A DNA stretch of 64,000 nucleotides, taken from positions 155,475-219,474 of the forward strand of contig NZ_SZQL01000011.1 in the NCBI RefSeq assembly GCF_005233845.1. The letters run 5' to 3'. This DNA comes from Ilyomonas limi. GTDB taxonomy: Bacteria; Bacteroidota; Bacteroidia; Chitinophagales; Chitinophagaceae. Position numbers and translations under genes: made by a program. This document shows, in pieces, positions 19,702-27,749 of the stretch. Numbering within the stretch: the first letter of the stretch is position 1; the number at the start of each line of letters is the position of its first letter. Below the pieces are notes generated by a model. The model had not been told where the DNA came from. It saw nothing but the letters and a program-made list of their open reading frames with translations, and did not search any database.

Positions 19702-22098
19702 TTAGCTTTCTTCCACCCGAAAGGTAATTGCTTGTTTTGTTTTTGCCTCAGTTGCACGTCCGTTTAAGACAGCAGGAATCCATTTAGGCCCGCTTTTAAT
19801 AACACGCACCGCTTCTGCGCCGGTTCCGTAGCCGGGATCGTTTTCTGCTTTTACGTCCGACAGATTTCCCTTGGTATCTACTGTAAACGAAACGACAACC
19901 GTATAAATTCCGGGAGGAGCTTTCTGCTCTTTAGGTAAATTTGCATTCAGGTTTCTAATCAGATAATTCTTCCAGGCTTCTGCCCCACCGGGAAATTTTG
20001 GATCTGTCAAGCTTACATCATATTGAAATGCTTTACTTTCCGGTTTGATGGTAGTATCACTTGTAACTGAACTGATGGCCGCAGTCGCTGTAATAAATGT
20101 CGTGCCACTGGTACTTGTTTCGTGCTTATCCTTTGTAATTATTTCTATCAGCCCATTTTTACCCCTTTCACCATATTTTTTTACAGCATATTCATCTTTT
20201 AAAACCGACATAGAATAAATACTATTAGGCTTTAACTTTTGCAACGCTTCTTTAGACATTTCTTTCCCATCAACAAAGAAAATGGGTTGCTTTTTACTAT
20301 CTGTTTTCATTAAAATTTTATCCGCCTGAATGGTAATATTTTCCGGAGGAAACGTAACGGTCTTAGATCTCAAATCAATATCCACGCTATCCGATGTGGA
20401 ATTTTTGTTTTTTTCATCACCATTTTTCAAATTAATGATGACCACGCCATTCTTACCTCTTTCACCATATTGCTTTATAGCGCCGCTGCCTTTTAGAACA
20501 TTAATGGATTCTATTTTGGATTTATCAATTTTTTCTAATTCAACTGCTGAAACTTCCTTACCATCAACAAAATATAAAGGCGTTTTGCCACTGGTATCTG
20601 TTATTACAACACTTGTAGTTTCAGGTGCTGCATTGGCGTAAGCAACTACGCCCTGCAAAATAGCTCTTGCCAGTTGCTCTACTTTTTTTGCATCTGTTAA
20701 CTGTTTTACATTATCAGCATTATTAATGTAGCCACACTCTACAACAATGGCAGGATAAGGATTTTTATCTATTACATAAATGCCTTGTTCCTTGCGCTGC
20801 ATTATGGTGGAGCTAACCGGAAAATCATCCTTTGCCACTTGCAGCAAACTGGAACCAAGTAAGCGGCTTTGCCTGTAATTAGCATTGGATTCATCTCTTG
20901 TTATATACACGCTCACTTCATTTTTGCTGGTCTGCGGCTCTTCTGTAGTATTCACATGTATAGAAACAAAAGCATTTGGATGCGCCTGCTCAATCACATC
21001 CATTCTCATTTTTTGATCCATGGTTATATCTTCCGTTCTCGTCATTTTTACCGTAATGCCATATTCCGGTGCTAACGCCTGCACCTTTTTAGCAACAGAT
21101 AAATTAATGTCTTTCTCCATGATACCATTTATACCAACTGCACCAGCTTCACTTCCGCCATGGCCGGCATCTACCAACAAAGTGAATGGAGTATTGGTGT
21201 GTACTAAACTTTGCTGTTGCCTGCTTTCTTTTAATTTAAAAGCAAATAACATAATGGTACCTGCCAGCAAAGGCAATATCATAATGCGTCTTACATAACT
21301 GTAGCTCGTTTTTGCAGATGTGGTAAGCATAAGTAACCGTCTTTTTATAGGTGAATAATTGAATGATTGCGCAGGAGAAAATATGTGTTTGCCATATTGC
21401 GATTGAAGCAACACAAGTGCAAATGCTTCTGCACTCTTGTTTTCAATAGCTTTTTCATCGGCAATAAACTCGTGTATCAGGCCCAGCTCTTTTTGTATAA
21501 GCCAGTAGAAAGGATTCATCCAAAACACAAGCGTGGTTAAGCGTAAAAACAATTTATCCCAGCTATGTTTTTGTTCAATATGCGTGAGTTCGTGCTTAAA
21601 GATCTGCCGGCCGGTTAAGTCGGTAATATCAATTGTGTTTTTCCAAAACAAATTGTTGAAAAACGAAAAAGGCGCTTGTTGTAAATCAGTATTAATAAAA
21701 AGAATATCATCAAGCTTTTCAACCGGATATATGTGCTTAAAGCGATAGAGTTTATGAATACTAAATATAAAAAACAATAGCATTAGTAACGTAATGAGTG
21801 CATACAATAGCATGATGAACAAACTCCAAGAAAATGTAAAAGCGCCGCCATCAGCATTTATTTCCACCGTATTTACAACGGCTACATTCATCAATTGAAT
21901 CACCTGGCGGTTATTGCTTTGAAACTCCCATAATTCAATGTTCAGCAGAGGCAGTAAAAGGCTGAGTGCGACACTCATCAGCAGGTAAAAACGGTTATAA
22001 TAATGGAATCGTTTGTTGCGCAGTACAATGTAGTAATACAGGAATAAAATGCCCGAACATATAGTGGCTTTCAACAGGTATATGAGTATGGCTTGCAT
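19702..22098 (-). CDS. BlaR1-type M56 peptidase fused to Amidase_3, two plug-like repeats and TonB_C
   Basis: A 798-residue multi-domain membrane protein. Residues 1-290 are an M56 (BlaR1/MecR1) membrane protease with helices near 5-25, 38-54, 92-113 and 272-288 and the zinc motif HELTH at 169-173 with a downstream EFIADE. Residues about 303-488 form an N-acetylmuramoyl-L-alanine amidase (Amidase_3) with all zinc/catalytic residues visible: H313 (DAGHGG), E328, H381 (SIHVN), E454 (VVECGYINN). Two SusC-plug-like repeats follow (507-560 and 605-658; VDGKE ... VLK ... YGERGKNG), then a TonB C-terminal domain (about 697-795). The blaI-type gene is 10 bp upstream, so the pair is an operon. In staphylococcal BlaR1 the outer sensor is a penicillin-binding domain; here the outer part is quite different. 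That it senses cell-wall damage is inference. Confidence 0.9.
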   Translation of the reverse strand: MQAILIYLLKATICSGILFLYYYIVLRNKRFHYYNRFYLLMSVALSLLLPLLNIELWEFQSNNRQVIQLMNVAVVNTVEINADGGAFTFSWSLFIMLLYALITLLMLLFFIFSIHKLYRFKHIYPVEKLDDILFINTDLQQAPFSFFNNLFWKNTIDITDLTGRQIFKHELTHIEQKHSWDKLFLRLTTLVFWMNPFYWLIQKELGLIHEFIADEKAIENKSAEAFALVLLQSQYGKHIFSPAQSFNYSPIKRRLLMLTTSAKTSYSYVRRIMILPLLAGTIMLFAFKLKESRQQQSLVHTNTPFTLLVDAGHGGSEAGAVGINGIMEKDINLSVAKKVQALAPEYGITVKMTRTEDITMDQKMRMDVIEQAHPNAFVSIHVNTTEEPQTSKNEVSVYITRDESNANYRQSRLLGSSLLQVAKDDFPVSSTIMQRKEQGIYVIDKNPYPAIVVECGYINNADNVKQLTDAKKVEQLARAILQGVVAYANAAPETTSVVITDTSGKTPLYFVDGKEVSAVELEKIDKSKIESINVLKGSGAIKQYGERGKNGVVIINLKNGDEKNKNSTSDSVDIDLRSKTVTFPPENITIQADKILMKTDSKKQPIFFVDGKEMSKEALQKLKPNSIYSMSVLKDEYAVKKYGERGKNGLIEIITKDKHETSTSGTTFITATAAISSVTSDTTIKPESKAFQYDVSLTDPKFPGGAEAWKNYLIRNLNANLPKEQKAPPGIYTVVVSFTVDTKGNLSDVKAENDPGYGTGAEAVRVIKSGPKWIPAVLNGRATEAKTKQAITFRVEES

Positions 22099-22108
22099 AT
22101 ATGGCAGT

Positions 22109-22465
22109 TTACTTTTTCTTTAATTGTTTTAGCAGCAGTTCCAGGTCTTCGAGGCTTAGCTTTTTTTCTTCTACCAAAAAAGAAACAGCTTGCGCAAACG
22201 ATCCGCCGAAATAGCCTTTTACCAAACCATTCATAGTGTTTTTAAAATAAGCCTGCTTGCTGATAAGTGGCTTATACTCGTTCATTCGCCCATATACCTC
22301 CGTTCCTACAAATGCTTTCTCCATCAATATCTTCAATAGGGTAGCTACGGTATTTGGGTGCGGTTTTGGAGCGGGCATGGCTTCTACGATATCTTTCAAA
22401 AAACCTTTTCCCAACTTCCATAAAGCCTGCATAACCTGCTCTTCGGCTTTGGTTAAACTTTTCAT
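22109..22465 (-). CDS. BlaI/MecI/CopY-family transcriptional repressor
   Basis: 118-residue winged-helix regulator. MKSLTKAEEQVMQALWKLGKGFLKDIV is the classic BlaI N-terminus, followed by the recognition region HPNTVATLLKILMEKAFVG and a C-terminal dimerisation helix set (SLEDLELLLKQLKKK). Known BlaI/MecI proteins repress their own operon and are cleaved after signalling by the partner M56 protease. Here that partner is the next gene, 10 bp downstream. Its promoter carries three operator-like palindromes (22468-22526), consistent with autorepression. Confidence 0.93.
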   Translation of the reverse strand: MKSLTKAEEQVMQALWKLGKGFLKDIVEAMPAPKPHPNTVATLLKILMEKAFVGTEVYGRMNEYKPLISKQAYFKNTMNGLVKGYFGGSFAQAVSFLVEEKKLSLEDLELLLKQLKKK

Positions 22466-22467
22466 AC

Positions 22468-22526
22468 AACTAAATGTTTAGTCAAAGATAAACTAATAAT
22501 TTAGTTTAACAACTATTTTTTTAGTT
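22468..22526 (-). promoter_or_regulatory. blaI promoter with three operator-like palindromes
   Basis: On the minus strand TTG (22512-22510), a 19-bp spacer and TATCTTTG (22490-22483) form a good Bacteroidota promoter. Three sites share the geometry AACTA-N6-TAGTT: 22468-22483 (last base C), 22491-22506 and 22511-22526. Their centres are 23 and 20 bp apart. The middle site fills the -33/-7 spacer, one flanks the -7 box downstream and one overlaps the -33 element. This layout suggests repressor binding by BlaI. Confidence 0.75.
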
Positions 22527-22769
22527 ATTAATTTTTGCCACTAAGGCGTGAAGGCACCAAATGGCTTTTACGCAAATGATTAAGACATTGTAGCGGTGCC
22601 GTAATATGGATATTAGCGCTTCCTGCTTTGGCGTAAAAATACGCTGCCTGCCGTGTAAAGCTTTTAACGTCAACTTATCTGAGTGAGGGATTCATATACT
22701 TTTATTCCCTTTATGCCTTCATGGTTTAGCGGTTTAAACATGTATCTAAAAATAAATTTTTAAAATTGC
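22527..22769. other. intergenic region between the divergent blaI and marR operons
   Basis: No gene is apparent. It contains a degenerate GCCACTAAGGCGTGAAGGC fragment of a short motif family seen in other gaps of this window. An ACATGTAT near 22739 resembles a half-copy of the palindrome at the marR promoter. Confidence 0.4.
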
Positions 22770-22788
22770 ATGTATATACATATATTTG
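22770..22788 (+). promoter_or_regulatory. marR promoter box with overlapping operator palindrome
   Basis: TATATTTG (22781-22788) matches the -7 consensus and ends 4 bp before the GTG at 22793. The perfect palindrome ATGTATATACAT (22770-22781) abuts and overlaps it by one base, in the usual place for an autorepressing MarR-type operator. Binding is inferred. Confidence 0.6.
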
Positions 22789-22792
22789 CATT

Positions 22793-23248
22793 GTGAAACT
22801 GGAAGACGCCATACAATCGCACAACTTTACAAGTGAAAAACAAAAAGCCGGGCTGCACATTTTATTTACAGCTTACCAGCTAAAATGTGAAGTGAGTGCT
22901 ATATTGAAGCCTTTTGATCTTACTGCCGAGCAGTATAATGTGCTGCGTATTTTGAAAGGTAAGCACCCGCAAAATATGTGTGTAAAAGATATTGCCGGCC
23001 GCATGATTGAACGCAGCTCCAACGTACCACGCATTATAGACAGGCTTGTGTACAAAAAACTGGTAAAAAGAAGCCAATCGAAGGAAGACAAGCGTGAAAC
23101 AATGATGATTTTAACGGATAAAGGCTTGGCATTATTGGAAAGCAGTTCGCAAAAAATGAACGAAACGTTTGACGGCATTCTCCGGCTAAGCAATGAAGAA
23201 TCAAAAATCTTGAATGATTTACTGGAAAAAGTGAATAAAGAACAATAA
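22793..23248 (+). CDS. MarR-family transcriptional regulator
   Basis: About 151 residues. A winged helix-turn-helix is visible: LTAEQYNVLRILKG, the recognition region VKDIAGRMIERSSNVPRIIDRL and the wing KKLVKRSQSKEDKRETMMILTDKGLALL, a classic MarR pattern. I choose GTG 22793 (VKLEDAIQ) because the promoter box ends just 4 bp earlier; TTG 22766 would place the promoter inside the gene. It heads an apparent operon with yceI and an FMN reductase. Likely ligand-responsive autorepressor; the ligand is unknown. Confidence 0.88.
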   Translation: MKLEDAIQSHNFTSEKQKAGLHILFTAYQLKCEVSAILKPFDLTAEQYNVLRILKGKHPQNMCVKDIAGRMIERSSNVPRIIDRLVYKKLVKRSQSKEDKRETMMILTDKGLALLESSSQKMNETFDGILRLSNEESKILNDLLEKVNKEQ

Positions 23249-23293
23249 TTGTTACAAACTAATTTTATTTAAAAACAACTAAAAACAAAAATT

Positions 23294-23821
23294 ATGGCAA
23301 CTTACAAAATCGATCCCGCACACTCCGAAATCAATTTTAAAATTAAACACCTGATGATTACCAGCGTTACCGGCAGCTTTACTAAGTTTGAAGGTTACAT
23401 GGAAAGCGAAAAAGACGATTTTACCGATGCGAAAATTCATTTTGAAGCGGAAACAGCAAGCATTACTACACATAACGAACAAAGAGACGGACACTTAAGA
23501 TCACCTGAATTTTTTGATGCTGAAAAGTTTCCAAAAGTTACGTTCGACTCTGCTTCTTTTCAGAAAAAAAGCGGAGATGATTACACGCTTACCGGCAATC
23601 TTACCATGCACGGCATTACCAAATTCGTTACACTGGATGTAGAACTTGGCGGCGTAAATACAGACCCCTGGGGACAAACAAAAGTAGGCTTTGAAATTGT
23701 TGGCAAAATCAACCGTAAGGAGTATGGTTTGGAATGGAATGCAGCCCTCGAAACCGGCGGTGTAATGCTGGCCGATGATGTAAAGCTGCAGATAAGCGTG
23801 CAGTTGGTAAAACAGGCTTAA
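23294..23821 (+). CDS. YceI family protein
   Basis: 175-residue lipocalin-like protein. The N-terminus YKIDPAHSEINFKIKHLMIT and the segments GSFTKFEG, HLRSPEFFDAEKFPKVTF, TMHGITKFVTLDVE and GFEIVGKINRKEYGLEWN are diagnostic of YceI. Characterised members bind polyisoprenoid lipids, but no signal peptide is present here, so it is probably cytosolic. It lies 45 bp after marR and 35 bp before an FMN reductase gene. A link to redox or lipophilic-compound stress is inferred from these neighbours. Confidence 0.9.
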   Translation: MATYKIDPAHSEINFKIKHLMITSVTGSFTKFEGYMESEKDDFTDAKIHFEAETASITTHNEQRDGHLRSPEFFDAEKFPKVTFDSASFQKKSGDDYTLTGNLTMHGITKFVTLDVELGGVNTDPWGQTKVGFEIVGKINRKEYGLEWNAALETGGVMLADDVKLQISVQLVKQA

Positions 23822-23856
23822 AAATTGAAATCTGCTACAAAAAGAGCCAGCCAGCT

Positions 23857-24423
23857 ATGAATATCGAAATAATATCCGGTAGTCCGCGTAAAAACAGCAT
23901 GACCAATCGTGTGGCGTTGTTCTTAAAGGCTTACCTGCAAAAGGTTTCGCAGCATAATATTAATATTATAGATGTACGTGATTGGGATATTCCGGTGCTG
24001 GAAACAGCATGGATGTCGCCAGAAAAAGTACCTGCAAACCTGCAGCCGCTTGGCAGCCGCATGTTTGGCGCCGATGCGTTTATTATGGTTACACCCGAGT
24101 ATAACGGCAGCTATACCTCGGCGCTCAAAAACCTGTTTGACCATTTTCCAAAGCAGCAGCACAAAGCATTTGGCATTGTTACCGCATCGGATGGTGCTAT
24201 GGGCGGCATCCGCGCCAGCCAGCAGTTACAGTTACTCATTCACGCGCTGTTTGGTATTGGCTCGCCATACATGCTGGTAGTACCCGGTGTAAACAAGAAG
24301 TTTGATGAACAGGGTAATTTGCTCGATCCTAATTTTCAAAAGAATATAGACATCTTTGTTACCGAGTTGTTGTGGCTCGCCGAGAGCATACACCCGGTAG
24401 TAGAGCCAGCCGAATTAGCATAA
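23857..24423 (+). CDS. NAD(P)H-dependent FMN reductase
   Basis: 188-residue flavodoxin-fold reductase. The phosphate-binding loop GSPRKNSMTNRVALFL is at the N-terminus, and the family signature TPEYNGSYTSALKNLFDH lies mid-protein, followed by TASDGAMGGIRASQQL. Such enzymes reduce FMN, quinones or azo compounds with NAD(P)H. It is the last gene of the marR-yceI operon and is followed by a terminator. The true substrate is unknown. Confidence 0.88.
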   Translation: MNIEIISGSPRKNSMTNRVALFLKAYLQKVSQHNINIIDVRDWDIPVLETAWMSPEKVPANLQPLGSRMFGADAFIMVTPEYNGSYTSALKNLFDHFPKQQHKAFGIVTASDGAMGGIRASQQLQLLIHALFGIGSPYMLVVPGVNKKFDEQGNLLDPNFQKNIDIFVTELLWLAESIHPVVEPAELA

Positions 24424-24433
24424 AGGATGAATA

Positions 24434-24461
24434 AAAATCCCTCCTGTGCAGAGGGATTTTC
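24434..24461 (+). terminator. intrinsic terminator of the marR operon
   Basis: AAAATCCCTC (24434-24443) pairs with GAGGGATTTT (24451-24460) over a 7-nt loop. Confidence 0.85.
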
Positions 24462-24986
24462 TTATTTGGATAATTTATATATGCCCCACTGTTCTTATTA
24501 CGTACTAAGTACAATGTAACGTAAATTCTTTTAAGTTCAAGGAGTACTTAAATATAATGATAGCCATTTTATTAGCCAAGCCATCCACCAAGTTAATGAA
24601 AGTCCATCTTAGGCAAAGTTGGCGGGGCACGGACGGATGCACGGAGCGATCATGCCGCCCCTGAACCCACGAAGTGGCTCATTGAGGCAAAAGCAATCAA
24701 TTATTCACGAAATAACTAAGCGAAGCGTTCTCATGAATACCATTGAAAAACATCAACCCATTCATAACTTTTTGGTTAGTTTTTTCTTTCAATGCCTGTC
24801 ACGCAAGGCGTGAAGAAAAAGTCAGACAATGACTTGCTGTAAGAAGTTACTCTCACGATATTTACAAGCCCTGCTACACTGCGATTAAATCTAATTTTTA
24901 AATTTATTTATGTTACACTACAATAAAATTAGTAAAAATAGCAATGTTAATTAACAAACAAAGCAACTAAAGCAGTGGTTATAAGT
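24462..24986. other. 525-bp region without a recognised gene
   Basis: No convincing coding region. A GC-rich patch (about 24618-24665, GGCGGGGCACGGACGG onwards) contrasts with AT-rich flanks and may be a remnant of foreign or repeated DNA. A short hairpin CACGC/GCGTG sits near 24800. Confidence 0.35.
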
Positions 24987-25017
24987 TTTACAACTGATAC
25001 CTTTTTTGTTACCTTTG
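24987..25017 (+). promoter_or_regulatory. purF promoter
   Basis: TTTA (24987-24990), a 19-bp spacer and TACCTTTG (25010-25017) fit the Bacteroidota promoter pattern, 16 bp before the ATG at 25034. No purine riboswitch-like structure was recognised in the short leader. Confidence 0.6.
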
Positions 25018-25033
25018 CGCCTTCCTACACAAC

Positions 25034-26881
25034 ATGAGCGACGAAATAAAACATGAATGTGGCTTAGCCTACATTCGCCTGTTAAAACCGTTTTCCTATT
25101 ACCTCAAAAAGTATGGCACTGTCATGTACGGCATTAACAAGCTGTACCTGTTGATGGAAAAGCAGCACAACCGCGGACAAGATGGCGCCGGTATTGCTGC
25201 CGTAAAACTGGATGTAGAACCAGGCTATCCCTTCTTGTACCGCACCCGCAGCAATGCCCAGCAGCCTATTGCCGATATTTTTTACAAAATTGGCCAGGAA
25301 GTACACGAACTGGAAAAATACCAGTCCGATATTCGTCAGCACCCCGGCTTAATGAAAGGTCATTTGCCTTTTATGGGTGAGTTGCTGCTCGGACATCTCC
25401 GCTACGGCACACAAGGCAGAAATATGGTAGAGTTTTGCCATCCTTTCATCAAGCGCGACAATAACCCAGGGAAAAATATAGCACTTGCTGGTAACTTCAA
25501 CCTGGTGAATACAGAAGAGCTGTTCGACTTAATAAATATGGATCCGGGCGAGTTTCAAAAGCAAAGCGACCTCGCTGCCATGCTCGAAGTTATTCACCAT
25601 TTTCTTTCCAGAGAAGATGACGCGCACCCTAATCATGCCAATATAGCGAATGTTTTAAAAAGGGCTACTCCTCTTTTTGATGGCGGTTATACAATTGGGG
25701 GGTTACTGGGTAACGGCTATAGTTTTGTTACCCGCGATGCGCACGGCATTCGTCCAGCTTATTACTATATTGATGATGAAGTAATTGTAGCAGCCAGTGA
25801 ACGGGCTTCTATTCGTACAACATTTAATGTGGGTGAAAACGAAGTGCACGAACTGATGCCCGCACATGCATTGATTGTGGATGATAAAGGCAGCCATGTA
25901 ATAGAGAAAGTACAGCCGCCAAAAGAGCGCCGCGCCTGCTCGTTTGAGCGTATTTATTTCAGCCGCGGCTCCGATGAAAAAATTTATCGCGAGCGTATTG
26001 CATTAGGCAACCATTTAAGTCATCGCGTACTGGAAGAAATTAATTACGACCTTAAAAATACCATCTTTTCCTATATACCCAACACTGCCGAAGTAGCTTT
26101 TTATGGTTTGGTAAAAGGTATGGAAGATTACCTCAACCAGCGTAAGATTCAGCGTATTCTTAGCTGGGGCGATAATATTAATCCTGAAGCGCTGGAGGAA
26201 CTGGTGAACCGTAAAATACGGCAGGAAAAAATTGCCATTAAAGATGTAAAGCTTCGCACCTTTATTACCGAAGATACCAGCCGCAACGAGATGGTGCAGC
26301 ACGTGTACGATATTACGTATGGTACGGTTAAGAAAGATTCGGATACGCTGGTTGTAATAGACGATTCTATTGTACGCGGCACAACTTTAAAGGAAAGTAT
26401 TGTGCGGATGCTGGCAAGATTGAGTCCTAAAAAAATCATTGTTGTTTCTTCTGCTCCGCAAATACGCTATCCCGATTGTTATGGCATAGATATGAGCAAA
26501 TTGGGCGATTTTATTGCTTTTCGGGCAGCCATTGCCTTGCTTAAAGAACGCAATATGATGCACTGCCTGGATGAGATTTATGAGCAATGCAAAGAACTCC
26601 AACGCAATAACCAGTTGCATACCGAAAATTTAGTGCGCTACGTGTACAAACCTTTTACTACCGAAGAAATATCCAATAAAATTGCGGAATTAATTACACC
26701 ACCCGATCTGCAAATTCCGGTACAGGTAATTTACCAAACGATTGAGGACCTGCACGATAGCTGCCCAACCAATACCGGCGACTGGTATTTTACCGGCAAC
26801 TATCCTACACCCGGCGGCAACCGCGTGGTCAATCGTGCTTTCATCCATTTTATGGAAGGAAAAAATATGCGGGGTTATTAA
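25034..26881 (+). CDS. purF: amidophosphoribosyltransferase, long Bacteroidota form
   Basis: 615-residue enzyme that starts purine synthesis by aminating PRPP with glutamine-derived ammonia. The nucleophile is Cys9 in HECGLAYIRLLKP, but unlike the short PurF it is not at position 2 of the coding sequence. QHNRGQDGAGIA and GHLRYGTQG are Ntn-type glutaminase motifs. The C-terminal phosphoribosyltransferase domain has the PRPP loop VVIDDSIVRGTTLKES. The length and MYGINKLYLLMEKQHNRGQ match the Bacteroidota variant. A terminator follows at 26942. Confidence 0.9.
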   Translation: MSDEIKHECGLAYIRLLKPFSYYLKKYGTVMYGINKLYLLMEKQHNRGQDGAGIAAVKLDVEPGYPFLYRTRSNAQQPIADIFYKIGQEVHELEKYQSDIRQHPGLMKGHLPFMGELLLGHLRYGTQGRNMVEFCHPFIKRDNNPGKNIALAGNFNLVNTEELFDLINMDPGEFQKQSDLAAMLEVIHHFLSREDDAHPNHANIANVLKRATPLFDGGYTIGGLLGNGYSFVTRDAHGIRPAYYYIDDEVIVAASERASIRTTFNVGENEVHELMPAHALIVDDKGSHVIEKVQPPKERRACSFERIYFSRGSDEKIYRERIALGNHLSHRVLEEINYDLKNTIFSYIPNTAEVAFYGLVKGMEDYLNQRKIQRILSWGDNINPEALEELVNRKIRQEKIAIKDVKLRTFITEDTSRNEMVQHVYDITYGTVKKDSDTLVVIDDSIVRGTTLKESIVRMLARLSPKKIIVVSSAPQIRYPDCYGIDMSKLGDFIAFRAAIALLKERNMMHCLDEIYEQCKELQRNNQLHTENLVRYVYKPFTTEEISNKIAELITPPDLQIPVQVIYQTIEDLHDSCPTNTGDWYFTGNYPTPGGNRVVNRAFIHFMEGKNMRGY

Positions 26882-26941
26882 TTTTTTACCGCGAAGATGC
26901 TAGGAAGCAAAGGATCAGGAAGAAATTAGACTGAATAAAAC

Positions 26942-26978
26942 AAAAGCTCCGGACTTATAATTAGTCCGGAGCTTTTTT
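26942..26978. terminator. strong intrinsic terminator after purF (bidirectional)
   Basis: AAAAGCTCCGGACT (26942-26955) pairs with AGTCCGGAGCTTTT (26963-26976) over a 7-nt loop with a T run. It lies between convergent purF and psd, so it may serve both. Confidence 0.9.
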
Positions 26979-27044
26979 ATTTGGAAGATTCAGTGCGTTT
27001 CATCGAAATTACAACATCTGTAAAAAACCGTGATCCAAGATATA

Positions 27045-27701
27045 TTACCACGTAGCCAGTACCGTTACCCCGCCTTTCACCGTTTGATTGAGCTGCACCT
27101 GTACTTTAGCATCTAATGGCAGCAATACATCTACCCGGCTGCCAAATTTAATAAAACCCATTTCACTGCCCTGATTTACGATATTGCCGGGTGTGAGATA
27201 ATTTACAATACGTTTGGCAAGGGCACCGGCAATTTGCTTTACCAGTAGCTCACCCCGCTCATTCTGCAATACCACGCTGTGCCGTTCATTTTCAGTAGAA
27301 GATTTTGGATGCCACGCTACCAGGTATTTTCCTTTGTGATATTTACTATACATCACCGCACCGCTTATCGGATTGCGGTTGACATGCACATTGGCAGGGC
27401 TCATAAAAATACTTACCTGTATGCGTTTATCTTTAAAAAACTCATCGTCCACCACTTCTTCTATTACCACCACTTTACCATCGGCCGGACAAATAATCTG
27501 TTCCTCATCATCGGTTAGCAAACGGTTGGGAATACGAAAAAACGAAATGATAAATAAGAATAATATTAAAGTAATGGCAAACACAACTATCGCTATAAGC
27601 GGATGACTACCGCTTAAAAAATTAAACGAAAAAAGATTGATAATGCCAAATAACAGTGCAGCAATACCAATTGATTGATAGCCTTCTTTGTGAATCTTCA
27701 T
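27045..27701 (-). CDS. psd: phosphatidylserine decarboxylase
   Basis: 218-residue membrane enzyme making phosphatidylethanolamine from phosphatidylserine. Two hydrophobic segments lie near the N-terminus (SIGIAALLFGIINLFSF and PLIAIVVFAITLILFLFIISFF). The self-cleavage site giving the pyruvoyl group is the Gly-Ser in FIKFGSRVDVLLP close to the C-terminus. The internal PANVHVNRNPISG is typical of the short PSD-A class. I start at ATG 27701 (MKIHKEG). It is 48 bp downstream of cdsA, giving a phospholipid operon; pssA is not in the window. Confidence 0.92.
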   Translation of the reverse strand: MKIHKEGYQSIGIAALLFGIINLFSFNFLSGSHPLIAIVVFAITLILFLFIISFFRIPNRLLTDDEEQIICPADGKVVVIEEVVDDEFFKDKRIQVSIFMSPANVHVNRNPISGAVMYSKYHKGKYLVAWHPKSSTENERHSVVLQNERGELLVKQIAGALAKRIVNYLTPGNIVNQGSEMGFIKFGSRVDVLLPLDAKVQVQLNQTVKGGVTVLATW

Positions 27702-27749
27702 GTTAAACGGTGGGTTACGCGCGCAAAGATAAGTGCACAAACCATTACA

